Shown here piece by piece: positions 1-10,280 of a DNA stretch of 64,000 nucleotides. Source of the stretch: Alphaproteobacteria bacterium (GTDB lineage: Bacteria; Pseudomonadota; Alphaproteobacteria; Sphingomonadales; Sphingomonadaceae); assembly GCA_019239415.1 (NCBI GenBank), contig JAFAZW010000035.1:1-64000 (forward strand), in the 5' to 3' direction. Every line of letters starts with the position of its first letter. Position 1 is the first letter of the stretch. The notes under the pieces are model-generated. The model made no database searches. It worked only from the letters and a program-made list of their open reading frames with translations, and had not been told where the DNA came from. A program made the position numbers and the translations under genes.

Positions 1-1328
1 TGATCAAGGGCAATGACGATGGCAGCGTATCGCTTCTCGCGCCGGACGGCAAAGTCGCCCGCACGGTCGCAAAGGGCGGCTTCGAGGCCGGCGGCGACCG
101 CTCCATTTTCTTCACATTGCTGCTGCTGGTCGGCCTGTCGGCGGTGACCGTCGGCAACGGCTTCTTCAAGCCGAACATCTCGACCATCGTCGGCTCGCTC
201 TACGATCAAGGCGACCGGCGGCGCGATGCCGGCTTCACGATCTTCTACATGGGGATCAACCTCGGCTCGCTCTTCTCGCAGCTCCTTTGCCCGTTCCTCG
301 CCGACAATGTCGGCTGGTGGGCGGGCTTCGGCCTCGCGGCGCTCGGCATGCTCTTCTCGTGGAGCCTCATCCAGTTCGACGGCGGCAGGCTCGCGGGGTA
401 CGGCGAGCCGCCGGTGCGGGACGGGCCGGACCGGTCGCTGCTCATCTACGTCTGCGCCGCGGTGGCGGTGCCGGTGGTGCTGTTCCTCTTCTGGAACCTG
501 ATGGGTACGCAGAAGCCCCCGCCGGGCGCCGGCATCGTCGGCTACATCCTGTCGCTCTCGATCATGGGCAAGGTGCTGTTCGGGACGTTCCTCGTCAGCG
601 TCCCCGCCATCCTCGTCTGGTCGTACAAGGCGGGCGACAGCCGCGAGTTCCAGATGATGGTCGCGGCCATGGTGCTGATCGTCTTCAACGTGGTGTTCTG
701 GACCTTGTTCGAGCAGGCGGGCTCGTCCCTCACGCTGTTCGCGGACCGCAATACCGACCTCTCGATCTTCGGCCTGTTCAGCATCTCCGCCGGCCAGACG
801 CAGTTCTTCAACGCCTTCTTCATCGTCGCGCTCGCGCCGCTGTTCAGCATGATGTGGAACGGCATGGCGCGGGCCGGAATCGAGCCGACCATCCCGATCA
901 AGTTCGCGGTGGCGCTGATGGGCGTCGGCGCGGGCTTCCTGTTCCTCGTCTGGGGCACGAAGTTCGCGGGCGCCGATTTCAAGGTCGGGATCTGGTGGCT
1001 CGCCGGCCTCTACCTCATCCACTCCGCCGCGGAGCTGTGCATCTCGCCGGTGGGCCTGTCGATGATCACCAAGCTGTCGATCGCGCGGATCGTCGGGCTG
1101 ATGATGGGCGTCTGGTTCCTGTCGATCTCGGTCGCGCAATATGTCGCGGGCGTCGTCGCGCAGGTCGCCAGCGTCGAGACGGTCGGCGGCCAGGTGACCA
1201 ACCTCAAGGTCAGCCTCGACACCTATGCCGGCGTGTTCTGGAAGATCGGCATCTACGCGATCGGGATCGGCGTGATCCTGTTCGTCCTGTCCCCGCTGCT
1301 CAAGAAGTGGATGCACGGTGTCAAATAA
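1..1328 (+). CDS. POT/PTR-family peptide:H+ symporter (5' end outside window)
   Basis: This gene encodes a proton-coupled di/tripeptide importer of the inner membrane (major facilitator superfamily, POT/PTR2). The frame is open from base 3 through the window edge, so the N-terminus is missing. A TTG at 117 is only an internal codon. Family marks are GNGFFKPNIS after an early membrane helix, FYMGINLGSL shortly after, and FWTLFEQAGSS in the middle, which match the PTR signatures. About ten hydrophobic segments are visible in the roughly 440 residues present. The stop lies 11 bases inside the next gene, an amidohydrolase, so import and hydrolysis of peptides or acylated amino acids are probably coupled. 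The exact substrate cannot be read from the sequence. Confidence 0.88.
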   Translation, partial: IKGNDDGSVSLLAPDGKVARTVAKGGFEAGGDRSIFFTLLLLVGLSAVTVGNGFFKPNISTIVGSLYDQGDRRRDAGFTIFYMGINLGSLFSQLLCPFLADNVGWWAGFGLAALGMLFSWSLIQFDGGRLAGYGEPPVRDGPDRSLLIYVCAAVAVPVVLFLFWNLMGTQKPPPGAGIVGYILSLSIMGKVLFGTFLVSVPAILVWSYKAGDSREFQMMVAAMVLIVFNVVFWTLFEQAGSSLTLFADRNTDLSIFGLFSISAGQTQFFNAFFIVALAPLFSMMWNGMARAGIEPTIPIKFAVALMGVGAGFLFLVWGTKFAGADFKVGIWWLAGLYLIHSAAELCISPVGLSMITKLSIARIVGLMMGVWFLSISVAQYVAGVVAQVASVETVGGQVTNLKVSLDTYAGVFWKIGIYAIGIGVILFVLSPLLKKWMHGVK

Positions 1329-2730
1329 ATCCTGGCTGTTCGTTCCCGCGATCGCCGTGCTGGTCGGCTGCGCGAGCGCCGCGCCGCCGCCGCCGCGCGA
1401 GGCCGCCGCGCCGGCCGCCCCGCCCAAGACCTATTCGCGCGATCCCTATCCCTCGACCTACCGCGCTTATCCCGGGGTGCTGACGGCGATCGTCGGGGGG
1501 ACGGTGTTCGACGGCGAGGGCCGGCGCATCGACAACGGCATCGTCATCCTCGCCGACGGCGTCGTGCGCGCGGTCGGCGGGGCCGACACGCCGATCCCGG
1601 ACGGCGCGACGCGGATCGACGCGCGCGGCAAGTGGGTGACGCCGGGGGTGATCGACATCCACTCGCACCTCGGCGACTATCCCTCGCCGGCCGTCGAGGC
1701 GCACCAGGACGGCAACGAGGTGACGGGCCCCGTCCATCCCGACGTCTGGGCCGAGCACAGCGTTTGGCCGCAGGACCCCGGCTTCACCCGCGCGCTGATG
1801 AACGGGGGCGTCACCAGCCTCGAGATCCTGCCCGGCTCGGCGAACCTGTTCGGCGGCCGCTCGGTGGTGCTCAAGAACGTGCCGGCGCGCACCGTCCAGC
1901 AGATGAAGTTCCCGGGCGCGCCCTACGGCCTCAAGATGGCCTGCGGCGAGAATCCGAAGCGCGTCTACGGCAGCCGCAACCAGATGCCGGGCAGCCGCAT
2001 GGGCAATATCGCCCTCGACCGCGCCACCTGGGCGCGGGCGGTCGAGTACAAAAGACGGTGGGACAAATATGAGCGCGACGGCGGCGAGCCGCCGGCGCGC
2101 GACATCGGCATGGACACGCTGCGCGGCGTGCTCGCCGGCGAGATCCTCGTCCAAAACCATTGCTACCGCGCCGACGAGATGGCCAACGTCATCGATATGG
2201 CCAAGGAGTTCGGCTACAAGGTCGCCGCCTTCCACCACGCGGTCGAGGCCTACAAGATCGCCGACCTGCTGCGCGACAATCATATCTGCGCGGCGATGTG
2301 GGCCGACTGGTACGGCTTCAAGATGGAAGCCTATGACGGGATCGAGGAGAATATCCCGCTCGTCCACAAGGCCGGCGGCTGCGCGATCGTCCATTCCGAC
2401 GATCCGAACGGCATCCAGCGCCTCTACCAGGAAGCGGCCAAGGCGCAGGCGGCGGGGCGGCGGATCGGCATCGATGTGCCGGACGAGGTCGTCTGGACCT
2501 GGCTCAGCTCCAATCCGGCCCGCGCGCTCGGCATCGACGCCAGGACCGGGAGCCTCAGGCCGGGCAAGATGGCGGACGTGGTGCTGTGGAACGGCAATCC
2601 GCTGAGCGTCTACACGCGGCCCGAGCGGGTGTGGGTGGACGGCGCGCTGATGTACGACGCCAACGACCCGAGGCGGCGGCCGGTCACCGATTTCGAGCTA
2701 GGCCAGCCGGGCGAAGGGGATGTGAAGTGA
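1318..2730 (+). CDS. Amidohydrolase-superfamily lipoprotein, metal-dependent
   Basis: This is a metal-dependent amidohydrolase of the imidazolonepropionase/prolidase-like branch, 470 aa. The GTG start overlaps the transporter end by 11 bp. The N-terminus is a lipoprotein signal with lipobox LVGC (Cys about residue 18), followed by a Pro/Ala-rich tether, so the enzyme probably sits at the outer face of a membrane. The metal site is visible: HSH at residues 115-117, later FHH and HSDD. The C-terminal part ends with the usual SLRPGKMADVVLW returning beta-sandwich motif. Together with the peptide transporter this suggests hydrolysis of a dipeptide or acyl-amino acid. It ends with ATGA overlap onto a degenerate paralogue. 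Confidence 0.85.
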   Translation: MSNKSWLFVPAIAVLVGCASAAPPPPREAAAPAAPPKTYSRDPYPSTYRAYPGVLTAIVGGTVFDGEGRRIDNGIVILADGVVRAVGGADTPIPDGATRIDARGKWVTPGVIDIHSHLGDYPSPAVEAHQDGNEVTGPVHPDVWAEHSVWPQDPGFTRALMNGGVTSLEILPGSANLFGGRSVVLKNVPARTVQQMKFPGAPYGLKMACGENPKRVYGSRNQMPGSRMGNIALDRATWARAVEYKRRWDKYERDGGEPPARDIGMDTLRGVLAGEILVQNHCYRADEMANVIDMAKEFGYKVAAFHHAVEAYKIADLLRDNHICAAMWADWYGFKMEAYDGIEENIPLVHKAGGCAIVHSDDPNGIQRLYQEAAKAQAAGRRIGIDVPDEVVWTWLSSNPARALGIDARTGSLRPGKMADVVLWNGNPLSVYTRPERVWVDGALMYDANDPRRRPVTDFELGQPGEGDVK

Positions 2731-4259
2731 TGGGCGCGCGGAAAGCACATGGCCTCGTTCCGCAGGCACCCGTTCGGGCTGAGCCTGTCGAAGCCCTGTC
2801 CTTCACTTCTTCCATCAAGAGAAGGACAGCCCTTCGACAAGCTCAGGGCGAACGGTGGTTCTTGCGGTCTCTCCTTGCCCTCCTTGCTGGCGGGGCCGCT
2901 CTCGCCGCGGCGCCCGCCGCCGCGCAGACGGTGGCGATCGCGGGCGGCACCGTCGCGCTCGGTGACGGGTCCGAGCCGATCCAGGGCGGCATCGTCGTCA
3001 TCCGCGACGGGCGCATCGTCGCCGCGGGCCGCGGCGTGGCGGTGCCGGCGGGGGCGCAGGTGGTCGACGCGACCGGCAAATGGGTGACGCCGGGGATCGT
3101 CGCCGGCTTCTCGCGGGTCGGGCTGGTCGAGGTCGACGCGGTCGACGCGGCGAACGACGTGTCGGCGCGCAACTCGCCGTTCAGCGCGGCGATCGACGTC
3201 GCGCCGGCGATCAATCCCAAGGCGCAGCCGATCGCCGTCAACCGCGCCGGCGGCGTCACCCGCGCCATCGTCGCCCCGGGGACGGCGAAGAGCATCTTCG
3301 CGGGCCAGGGGGCGGTGATCGACCTCGGCGCCGACATGAACCCGATCACCCGGGCGCGGGCCTTCCAGTTCGTCGAGTTCGGCGAGGACGGCACGCAGGA
3401 TGCCGGCGGCAGCCGCGCGGCCGCGCACGTCCTGTTCCGCAATGCGCTGAGGGAAGCGGCCGATCTGGGGCGGCGGACCGGCGTCTCCTCCTCCGGCGCG
3501 GCGCGGGCGGCGACGGCGAACGACCAGCGCACCCTGCCGCTCGAGGACCAGCCGGACAACAGCCTGCTCGCCGCGGGGCGGACGCGGCCGCAGGACGTGC
3601 TCCTGACCCGCTTCGACGCGGCGGCTCTGGTGCCGGTCCTGCAGGGGCGGCAGTTGCTGATGGTCCATGTCGAGCGGGCCAGCGACATCCTGCAGACGCT
3701 GGCGCTGAGGAAGGAATTCCCCAACCTGCGGCTCGTCCTGGTCGGCGCGGCGGAAGGTTGGACGGTGGCGAAGGACATCGCCGCCGCCGGCGTGCCGGTG
3801 ATCGCCTCGGCGCTCGACGACCTGCCCAACAGCTTCGAGGAGCTCGCCTCGACCCAGTCGAACATCGGCCGGATGCGGGCCGCCGGCGTCCACGTCTCGA
3901 TCGGCATGATCGGCGACAATGAGGCGCGGCAGGTGCGTCAGGCGCGGCAATATGCCGGCAACCTCGTCGCGATCGCGCGGCTGCCCGGCGCCACCGGCCT
4001 CACCTGGGGCCAGGCGCTCGAGACGATCACCTCGGCGCCGGCCGAGGCGGTGGGGCTGGGCGGCGAGATCGGCTCGCTGCGGCCCGGCCGGCGCGCCGAT
4101 GTGGTGGTGTGGGACAAGGATCCGCTCGAGAACGGCGCGGCGGCGCAGCTGGTGCTGATCGACGGCGTCCAGCAGCCGCTTTCCAACCACCAGACGAAGC
4201 TCAGGGACCGCTACCGGACGCTGCCGGAAGGAGCGCTGCCGAAAGCATACGACCGTTGA
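2730..4259 (+). CDS. Degenerate amidohydrolase paralogue with repeat-derived leader
   Basis: The fold is that of the preceding amidohydrolase: an IAGGTVALGDG start, WVTPGI strand, and SLRPGRRADVVVW end. The HxH metal motif that should follow WVTPGI is absent (AGFSRVG stands there), and the HSDD aspartate is replaced by GMIGDNEA. It is therefore probably not an independent metallohydrolase but a partner or pseudo-enzyme. The ATG at 2730 overlaps the previous stop. About 12-44 residues of its N-terminus are encoded by a 91-bp palindromic repeat (2767-2857). A clean signal peptide (RSLLALLAGG...AAAQ) begins only after it, and a TTG at 2862 would be the natural start. Length is 509 aa from ATG and about 465 aa from TTG. 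Confidence 0.75.
   Translation: MGARKAHGLVPQAPVRAEPVEALSFTSSIKRRTALRQAQGERWFLRSLLALLAGGAALAAAPAAAQTVAIAGGTVALGDGSEPIQGGIVVIRDGRIVAAGRGVAVPAGAQVVDATGKWVTPGIVAGFSRVGLVEVDAVDAANDVSARNSPFSAAIDVAPAINPKAQPIAVNRAGGVTRAIVAPGTAKSIFAGQGAVIDLGADMNPITRARAFQFVEFGEDGTQDAGGSRAAAHVLFRNALREAADLGRRTGVSSSGAARAATANDQRTLPLEDQPDNSLLAAGRTRPQDVLLTRFDAAALVPVLQGRQLLMVHVERASDILQTLALRKEFPNLRLVLVGAAEGWTVAKDIAAAGVPVIASALDDLPNSFEELASTQSNIGRMRAAGVHVSIGMIGDNEARQVRQARQYAGNLVAIARLPGATGLTWGQALETITSAPAEAVGLGGEIGSLRPGRRADVVVWDKDPLENGAAAQLVLIDGVQQPLSNHQTKLRDRYRTLPEGALPKAYDR
2767..2857. repeat. Palindromic repeat inserted in a coding leader
   Basis: This is a 91-bp inverted repeat with arms of about 37 bases (2767-2804 and 2821-2857) carrying the core CCCTTCGACAAGCTCAGGG. 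It lies entirely inside the amidohydrolase reading frame, between its ATG and its signal peptide, and is translated without a stop. Sequences of this type are common dispersed intergenic palindromes in sphingomonads. Confidence 0.8.
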
Positions 4260-4954
4260 CGTCGACGGTCGGCCTCGCGCTCGCGATGCTGGCCTTCGTC
4301 GGCAGCCACTTCCTCCTGTCGCACCCGTACCGACGGACCCTGGTCGGCCATTTCGGCGAGGCGGGATTCGCCGGGGTCTATGCCATCGTCGCGGTGCTGA
4401 CCTTGCTGTGGGTGATCGTCGCCTGGAACACTGCGAGCGATTCGCTGCCGGTATGGATCGCGCCGGGCTGGTGGTGGCCGGCGGCGAGCGGGCTGATGCT
4501 CGTCGCCTCGATCCTGCTGGTCGGGTCGTTCGTCCGCAATCCCGCCTTTCCGCATCCCGGGGCGCAGAAGCTGGCGGCCCGGCCGGCGACCGGGGTGTTC
4601 GCGATCACGCGGCACCCGATGAACATGGCCTTCGCGCTGTGGGCGCTGGTCCACCTGTCGCTGTGGTGGTCCGCGCGCAACCTCATCGTCGCGGCCGGCA
4701 TCCTCGTCCTCGCCGTCGGCGGCTCGATCGGCCAGGACTTGAAGAAGCGCGCCGTGCAGGGGCGCAGCTGGGGCGAGTGGGAGCGGCGAACGTCGCTGGT
4801 GCCGTTCGCGGCTCTCATCCGCGGCCGGGCCAAGTGGAAGGACGCGGCGCCCGGGTGGATCGCCCTGGTCGGCGGGCTCCTGTTCTGGCTCCTCGTCACC
4901 GCCTTCCACGCGACGACGGTGTCCCCGCTGGCGTGGATCTACCAGAATAGCTGA
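4256..4954 (+). CDS. NnrU-family membrane protein
   Basis: A 232-aa integral membrane protein with about six hydrophobic helices, resembling NnrU (named from denitrifiers) and, through TRHPMNMAFALWAL, the isoprenylcysteine methyltransferase-like membrane fold. The biochemical role of NnrU proteins is not established. The start is a TTG at 4256 that overlaps the stop of the previous gene (TTGA), giving an N-terminus that runs straight into the first helix. No nitric-oxide or nitrite genes are nearby, so the denitrification link suggested by the family name is not supported here. It is the last gene of the amidohydrolase operon. Confidence 0.75.
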   Translation: MTSTVGLALAMLAFVGSHFLLSHPYRRTLVGHFGEAGFAGVYAIVAVLTLLWVIVAWNTASDSLPVWIAPGWWWPAASGLMLVASILLVGSFVRNPAFPHPGAQKLAARPATGVFAITRHPMNMAFALWALVHLSLWWSARNLIVAAGILVLAVGGSIGQDLKKRAVQGRSWGEWERRTSLVPFAALIRGRAKWKDAAPGWIALVGGLLFWLLVTAFHATTVSPLAWIYQNS

Positions 4955-5011
4955 ACCTCCACGTCCGCCGGCGCGGCGGAGTGACTGTCACTCCCGCTAT
5001 GGCGGTGCCGG

Positions 5012-6316
5012 TCAGAACCAGGTGGCGACGAGGCAGAAGGTGGCGGCGAAGGTGATGGCGGTCGTCGCCCAGCCGAGGAGGTTGGTGGCGCGGTTGTTGC
5101 GGCGCGAGCCCATCACCTGCTTGCGGTTGGTGAGCAGCATCATCACGACGAGCAGAGGCGGGACGGAGAAGCCCTGGACGATGCCGGACCAGACGAGGGC
5201 GCGCATCGGGTTGAAGCCCAGGAAGTTGAGCCCGACCGCGAGCGCCGTCACCAGGAAGATGATCAGATAGAAGAGCCGGTTGTCGCGCGGATGGTCGTGG
5301 AGGCTCGCCTCCCGGCCGAGGCCCTGGACGACGTCGTAGGCGGCACCGGTGGTCATCACCGGGACGGCGAGGAAGCCGACGCCGACGATGCCGGCGACGA
5401 ACAGCCAGGTCGCGCCGGCGCCGGCCAGCGGCGTGAGCGCGGCGGCGGCCTGGGCGGCGGTCTCGACCTCGGTCTGACCGGCGGCGTGGAGCGTGACGCC
5501 CGTCGCCATGAGGATGAAGTAGAGGATCAAATTGCAGAAGATCATGCCGATCAGCACGTCGCGCTGGGTGCGCTGCAGCTCGCGCTTGCTGGTGCCCTTG
5601 CGCTCGAACACGCGGCGGCGGCCCATGGCGATCTGCTCCTCCACCTCCTGGTTCGACTGCCAGGTGTAGACATAGGCGGAGAGCGACGTGCCGATGCAGG
5701 CGACGACGATGCCGAAGAAATCGGCGTCGAAGCGGATGCTGGGAATGACGGTGCTGCGCAGCACCGACAGGGGATCGGGCTTCGCCAGGATCGCGGCGGC
5801 GACGTAGGCGAAGAGGATCAAGGCCAGCCAGCGGAAGATGCCGCGGATGAGGCTGTAGGAGCCGAAATACTGGATCGCGTAGATGATGGCGGCCGTCGCC
5901 AGGACGAGGATCGGGATGGGAAGCGGGATGAGGAGGTTCATCGCCGAGCCGATGCCGCCGAGGTCGGCCGCCGCCTCGATGATGTTGCCGAGAAAGGCGA
6001 GGCTGACGAGCGGCATCAGCACCCAGCCCGGAAACTGGTCGCGGATGCAGGCGAACAAGCCCTTGCCGTAGACCTGGCCGATCTTCGCCGACAGGTAGAC
6101 GACGATGTACATCATCGGCAGCAGGACCGGCGCGATCCACAGCATGCCGAGGCCGAATTTGGCGCCGGCACTGGAATAGGTGCCGATCGCGGAGGGGTCG
6201 TCGTCGGCGGCGCCGGTGATGACGCCGGAGCCGATCACCTTGAACAGGCTCGGCCGCCCGGCGATCGCCTCGGCATCGTAGCGCGAGTCGAGGGGTTCGC
6301 GGACGCTATCGGGCAT
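5012..6316 (-). CDS. Nramp-like divalent metal transporter, atypical metal motif
   Basis: A 434-aa inner-membrane transporter of the Nramp/MntH superfamily with about 11 helices. The first-helix region reads GAADDDPSAIGTYS (residues 36-48), where classical Nramps have DPGN. The aspartate and proline are kept but glycine-asparagine is changed to Ser-Ala. The sixth-helix motif that normally contains Met-Pro-His reads GTSLSAYVYTWQS (209-221), so the metal-coordinating methionine is absent. In studied Nramp relatives, losing that methionine changes selectivity away from Mn/Fe, for instance towards Mg. The cargo here is therefore uncertain. It is a single gene on the minus strand, converging with the NnrU gene. 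Confidence 0.85.
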   Translation of the reverse strand: MPDSVREPLDSRYDAEAIAGRPSLFKVIGSGVITGAADDDPSAIGTYSSAGAKFGLGMLWIAPVLLPMMYIVVYLSAKIGQVYGKGLFACIRDQFPGWVLMPLVSLAFLGNIIEAAADLGGIGSAMNLLIPLPIPILVLATAAIIYAIQYFGSYSLIRGIFRWLALILFAYVAAAILAKPDPLSVLRSTVIPSIRFDADFFGIVVACIGTSLSAYVYTWQSNQEVEEQIAMGRRRVFERKGTSKRELQRTQRDVLIGMIFCNLILYFILMATGVTLHAAGQTEVETAAQAAAALTPLAGAGATWLFVAGIVGVGFLAVPVMTTGAAYDVVQGLGREASLHDHPRDNRLFYLIIFLVTALAVGLNFLGFNPMRALVWSGIVQGFSVPPLLVVMMLLTNRKQVMGSRRNNRATNLLGWATTAITFAATFCLVATWF

Positions 6317-6350
6317 CCGCCGACAACCGCCGGGGCGGCCGGCGGTTCAT

Positions 6351-7628
6351 TCAGGCCTGATTATTGTCCTCGTTCAGGAGCCGGTCCTGATCTGTGTTAG
6401 ATTCCAAGGAGATATCGCCGCGCCGCGCGACGGTTGCGGCGACGGCCACGTCCATCGTCACATTGCCGACGGTGCGGAACAGGTCCGGGATGGTCTCGAC
6501 GGCGATGAGCAAGGCGAGCGGCTCGAGGGGGACGCCCATGGCGAGCGCGATCGGCGCGGTGTTGGTGACGAAGCTGACCTGGCCCGGCAGGCTGATCGCG
6601 CTGAAGGTGGTGATCGCCGCGACGACCACGCCCATGGCGATGACGGCAGGCGAGAGGCTCATCCCGTACCAATGGGCGACGTAGAGGACGACGCCCATGT
6701 TCATGCCGGGGCCGGTCGCGCGGAACAGGGCGACGGCGAGGGGGAGGGTGACGCCGGACGCGGCGACGGGGACGCCGAGCTTCTCCGCCGAGCGCAGCAT
6801 CGCGGGAAGCGTGGCGAGCGAGGATTGGGTGCTGAAGCCGACCGCCTGGGCGGGCGCGACCTCGCGGGCGAAGCGGGCGAGCGGCAGGCGGGCGCCGAGC
6901 GCGGCGACGAGGTAGGCAAGGGCGAGGACGACGATCCCGACCGACGAGACGATCGCAATGTAGTGGAGAAGCGCGCCGAAGGCACCGCCGCCGGCGCGGA
7001 CGCCGACCGTGTAGGCGAGGGCGAAGACGCCGATCGGGCCGATCCACAACAGCCAGTTGACGACGACGATCATCGCCTCGGCGACGGCACGGAACAGCGA
7101 AACCACCTGCGCGCGGCCTTCGGCGGAGATGCGCGTCAAGGCGAAGGCGAAGGCGGTGGCGAAGACGACGAGCGGCAGGATCTGGTCGTTCGCCGCGGCG
7201 GAGACGACATTGGCCGGGACGATCGAGCGCAGGAAATCCGCGAAACCGGGGACGGTGTCGATGGGCTTGGCGGTGCTGAGCGCGGACTTGAGGGCCTGCG
7301 CCGCGTCGCCGGGCATCGGGAACAGGCCGAGCAGGAGCGGCACGAGGACGGCGCCGAGAATCGCGGAGAGCCACAGGAGGCCGACCATCCAGGCGAAGGA
7401 ACGCCCGGCGACACGACTGCCCCGCGCCGCCTCCGCGCCTTCGGCGATCGCGGTGACGAGGAGGCCGACGACGAGGGGGACGATGGTCATGCGGAGGCCG
7501 TTCAGCCACAGCTGCCCGACCGGCTCGACGAGATCGGCGGCGCGCGGCCCCCAGGCGGCGTGCGCGGTGGCGATGCCGAGCAGGAGCCCGGCGGCGAGCG
7601 CGGCGAGGATGCGGGCGGCTTGGCTCAT
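6351..7628 (-). CDS. Dicarboxylate/amino acid:cation symporter (DAACS/SDF family)
   Basis: A 425-aa secondary transporter of the glutamate/C4-dicarboxylate family (GltP/DctA fold) in the inner membrane. The family hallmarks are present but altered. The first re-entrant hairpin is QSSLATLP, the seventh-helix NMDGT is GMNMGVVLY, and the last helix carries DLFRTVGNVTMD with the substrate-binding acidic and arginine positions. The changed NMDG motif makes the ion coupling or substrate hard to predict. The start ATG at 7628 leads directly into a hydrophobic helix. It is separated from the metal transporter by 34 bp and probably co-transcribed with it. Confidence 0.87.
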   Translation of the reverse strand: MSQAARILAALAAGLLLGIATAHAAWGPRAADLVEPVGQLWLNGLRMTIVPLVVGLLVTAIAEGAEAARGSRVAGRSFAWMVGLLWLSAILGAVLVPLLLGLFPMPGDAAQALKSALSTAKPIDTVPGFADFLRSIVPANVVSAAANDQILPLVVFATAFAFALTRISAEGRAQVVSLFRAVAEAMIVVVNWLLWIGPIGVFALAYTVGVRAGGGAFGALLHYIAIVSSVGIVVLALAYLVAALGARLPLARFAREVAPAQAVGFSTQSSLATLPAMLRSAEKLGVPVAASGVTLPLAVALFRATGPGMNMGVVLYVAHWYGMSLSPAVIAMGVVVAAITTFSAISLPGQVSFVTNTAPIALAMGVPLEPLALLIAVETIPDLFRTVGNVTMDVAVAATVARRGDISLESNTDQDRLLNEDNNQA

Positions 7629-7912
7629 GGCACGGGGTGTAGCGGCGGGTGGTGCTCCGGGGAAGGCAGGTCACGCGCGCCGTTCACGCCGTCCGATCGA
7701 CGAGTCGCGTTGCGATTCCGTCGAGGGAGGATGCCGATCCATATCGGGTCAATTGGACCGTCGACGAGCGAGATTCTCATCATCTTGCGGCCGCTTTTAT
7801 TGCGTTTCGGAGGGAAGCTATAAGAAACTGCTCGGAAATGGATTAGCACTATGGACATTCCAGACGACCAAGGCTCCATTTGTCACAGTCTCTTATACCA
7901 GAGGAGCATGAG
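7629..7912. other. Intergenic region, becoming AT-rich towards the next gene
   Basis: No convincing gene is seen. Base composition falls sharply from about 7780 onward (stretches such as TTTTATTGCGTTTCG), continuing into the foreign-looking gene that follows. The promoter of that gene presumably lies here, but I cannot pick a confident -35/-10 pair. Confidence 0.5.
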
Positions 7913-8712
7913 ATGGGCTGGAGCGATTGGCTAAGCATTGCCGGAGACACGGTTGATCTCATCTCTCGCATAAGCAAGCAATTTGGAGATGCTAGGAACA
8001 CCCCTGGCACCCCCGTGAACTTGACGACTTTGTCATGGACTCAAAACTCAGATGGCACGATTGTCGCAAGAAATAATGATATTAATAACGCTGTAGCGGT
8101 ATCATACAATATGATCTTCGAGGGAGGGGGGGGCTCACTACCCAACCTCTATTGCGCGTCGTCCAGCCCAACGCGTCCTATGATGCCACAACCGATCTGC
8201 AGACATATGCGAGTGGCACGATAACCCTGACTGCAGTGAATCCACAGACCGCGCGAACGGGTAACACTCCGATTCAACAGGCAGTGGGCACTCTCATCCG
8301 GCGGATGACGGCGTCGACAACCGTCAATCTCGGTTTCGCGACCGCGACCTTCGCCGTCGGCTCGGGGCTATCCTACCTCCTGGTGAGCGGTGCGACCGTC
8401 AATGGTGGCAGCGTTTCGATCAGCGGACCGGGGGGCTTTGCTTTCAACGGAACTCTCAACGCCCCGCCCCCGCCTTCGCCTCCTCCTCCTCCTCCTCCGC
8501 CTCCCCCTCCTTCAAAGGCTTCGCACGCGAGCTCGCTCAAGTCTCGCGAAGCGGCCGATGCGAACGCCTGGTGGGTGGACATCCCGCCGGGAATCGAGAT
8601 GTCCGGCGAGCTGAGAGATGTGAGCCTGTCACTTCTCGTCGACCAGACCACGATCGACGAAGCGGCGGCCGCGGGCAGCGCGAAGCAGCACGGCAAGCGA
8701 GGCCGACGCTAA
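7913..8712 (+). pseudogene. AT-rich gene of unknown function, frameshifted at a G8 run
   Basis: Two overlapping frames (7913-8224 and about 8120-8712) join into one protein of about 265 aa if one G is added to the eight-G run at 8126-8133. GAGGAG six bases upstream of ATG 7913 is a good ribosome site. The joined protein has an N-terminal amphipathic stretch, a beta-rich Thr/Ser/Asn middle, a poly-Pro linker of 15-20 residues, and a charged C-terminus ending KQHGKRGRR. The first half uses AT-rich codons (runs of AAT, GAT, ATT) unlike all neighbours, which suggests horizontal transfer. I do not recognise the family. The frameshift could be a sequencing error, a dead gene, or slippage-based switching. 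Confidence 0.5.
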
Positions 8713-8824
8713 GCCAAGGTCCCGCCCTGCCAGCCCGTCGAAGGCGACGCTCGCTTCTCGGACAGGAAGCCGCTATCCGGGGCCGCGCCTCCGCCAGCGG
8801 AAGGCGAGCAGGACCGCAGGTAGA

Positions 8825-10159
<1,335 letters not shown>

Positions 10160-10173
10160 TGTCGCCCGCAAAG

Positions 10174-10257
10174 CGTCACCCCGGACTTGATGCGGGGTCC
10201 GCCTTTCCCTTTCGTGCGCCGGAACGAGGTGGACCCCGGGCCAAGTCCGGGGTGACG
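10174..10257. repeat. Palindromic repeat, CCCCGGACTTGAT family
   Basis: Inverted repeat with arms 10174-10200 and 10231-10257 (CGTCACCCCGGACTTGAT ... AAGTCCGGGGTGACG). It fills most of the gap after glmM and may act as a transcript end. The same family occurs at 14829-14864 (half), 20428-20512 and 30903-30991. Confidence 0.85.
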
Positions 10258-10280
10258 GCTCTTGCCGTGAAGGCTGGGCG

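Noticed and set aside
5291-6400. Long open frames opposite real genes (also 1321-2394, 2610-4190, 26281-28545, 28368-30131)
   Set aside because: They are by-products of high GC with strong third-position bias. They have Arg/Gly/Asp-rich compositions, no motifs, and lie antisense to well-identified genes.
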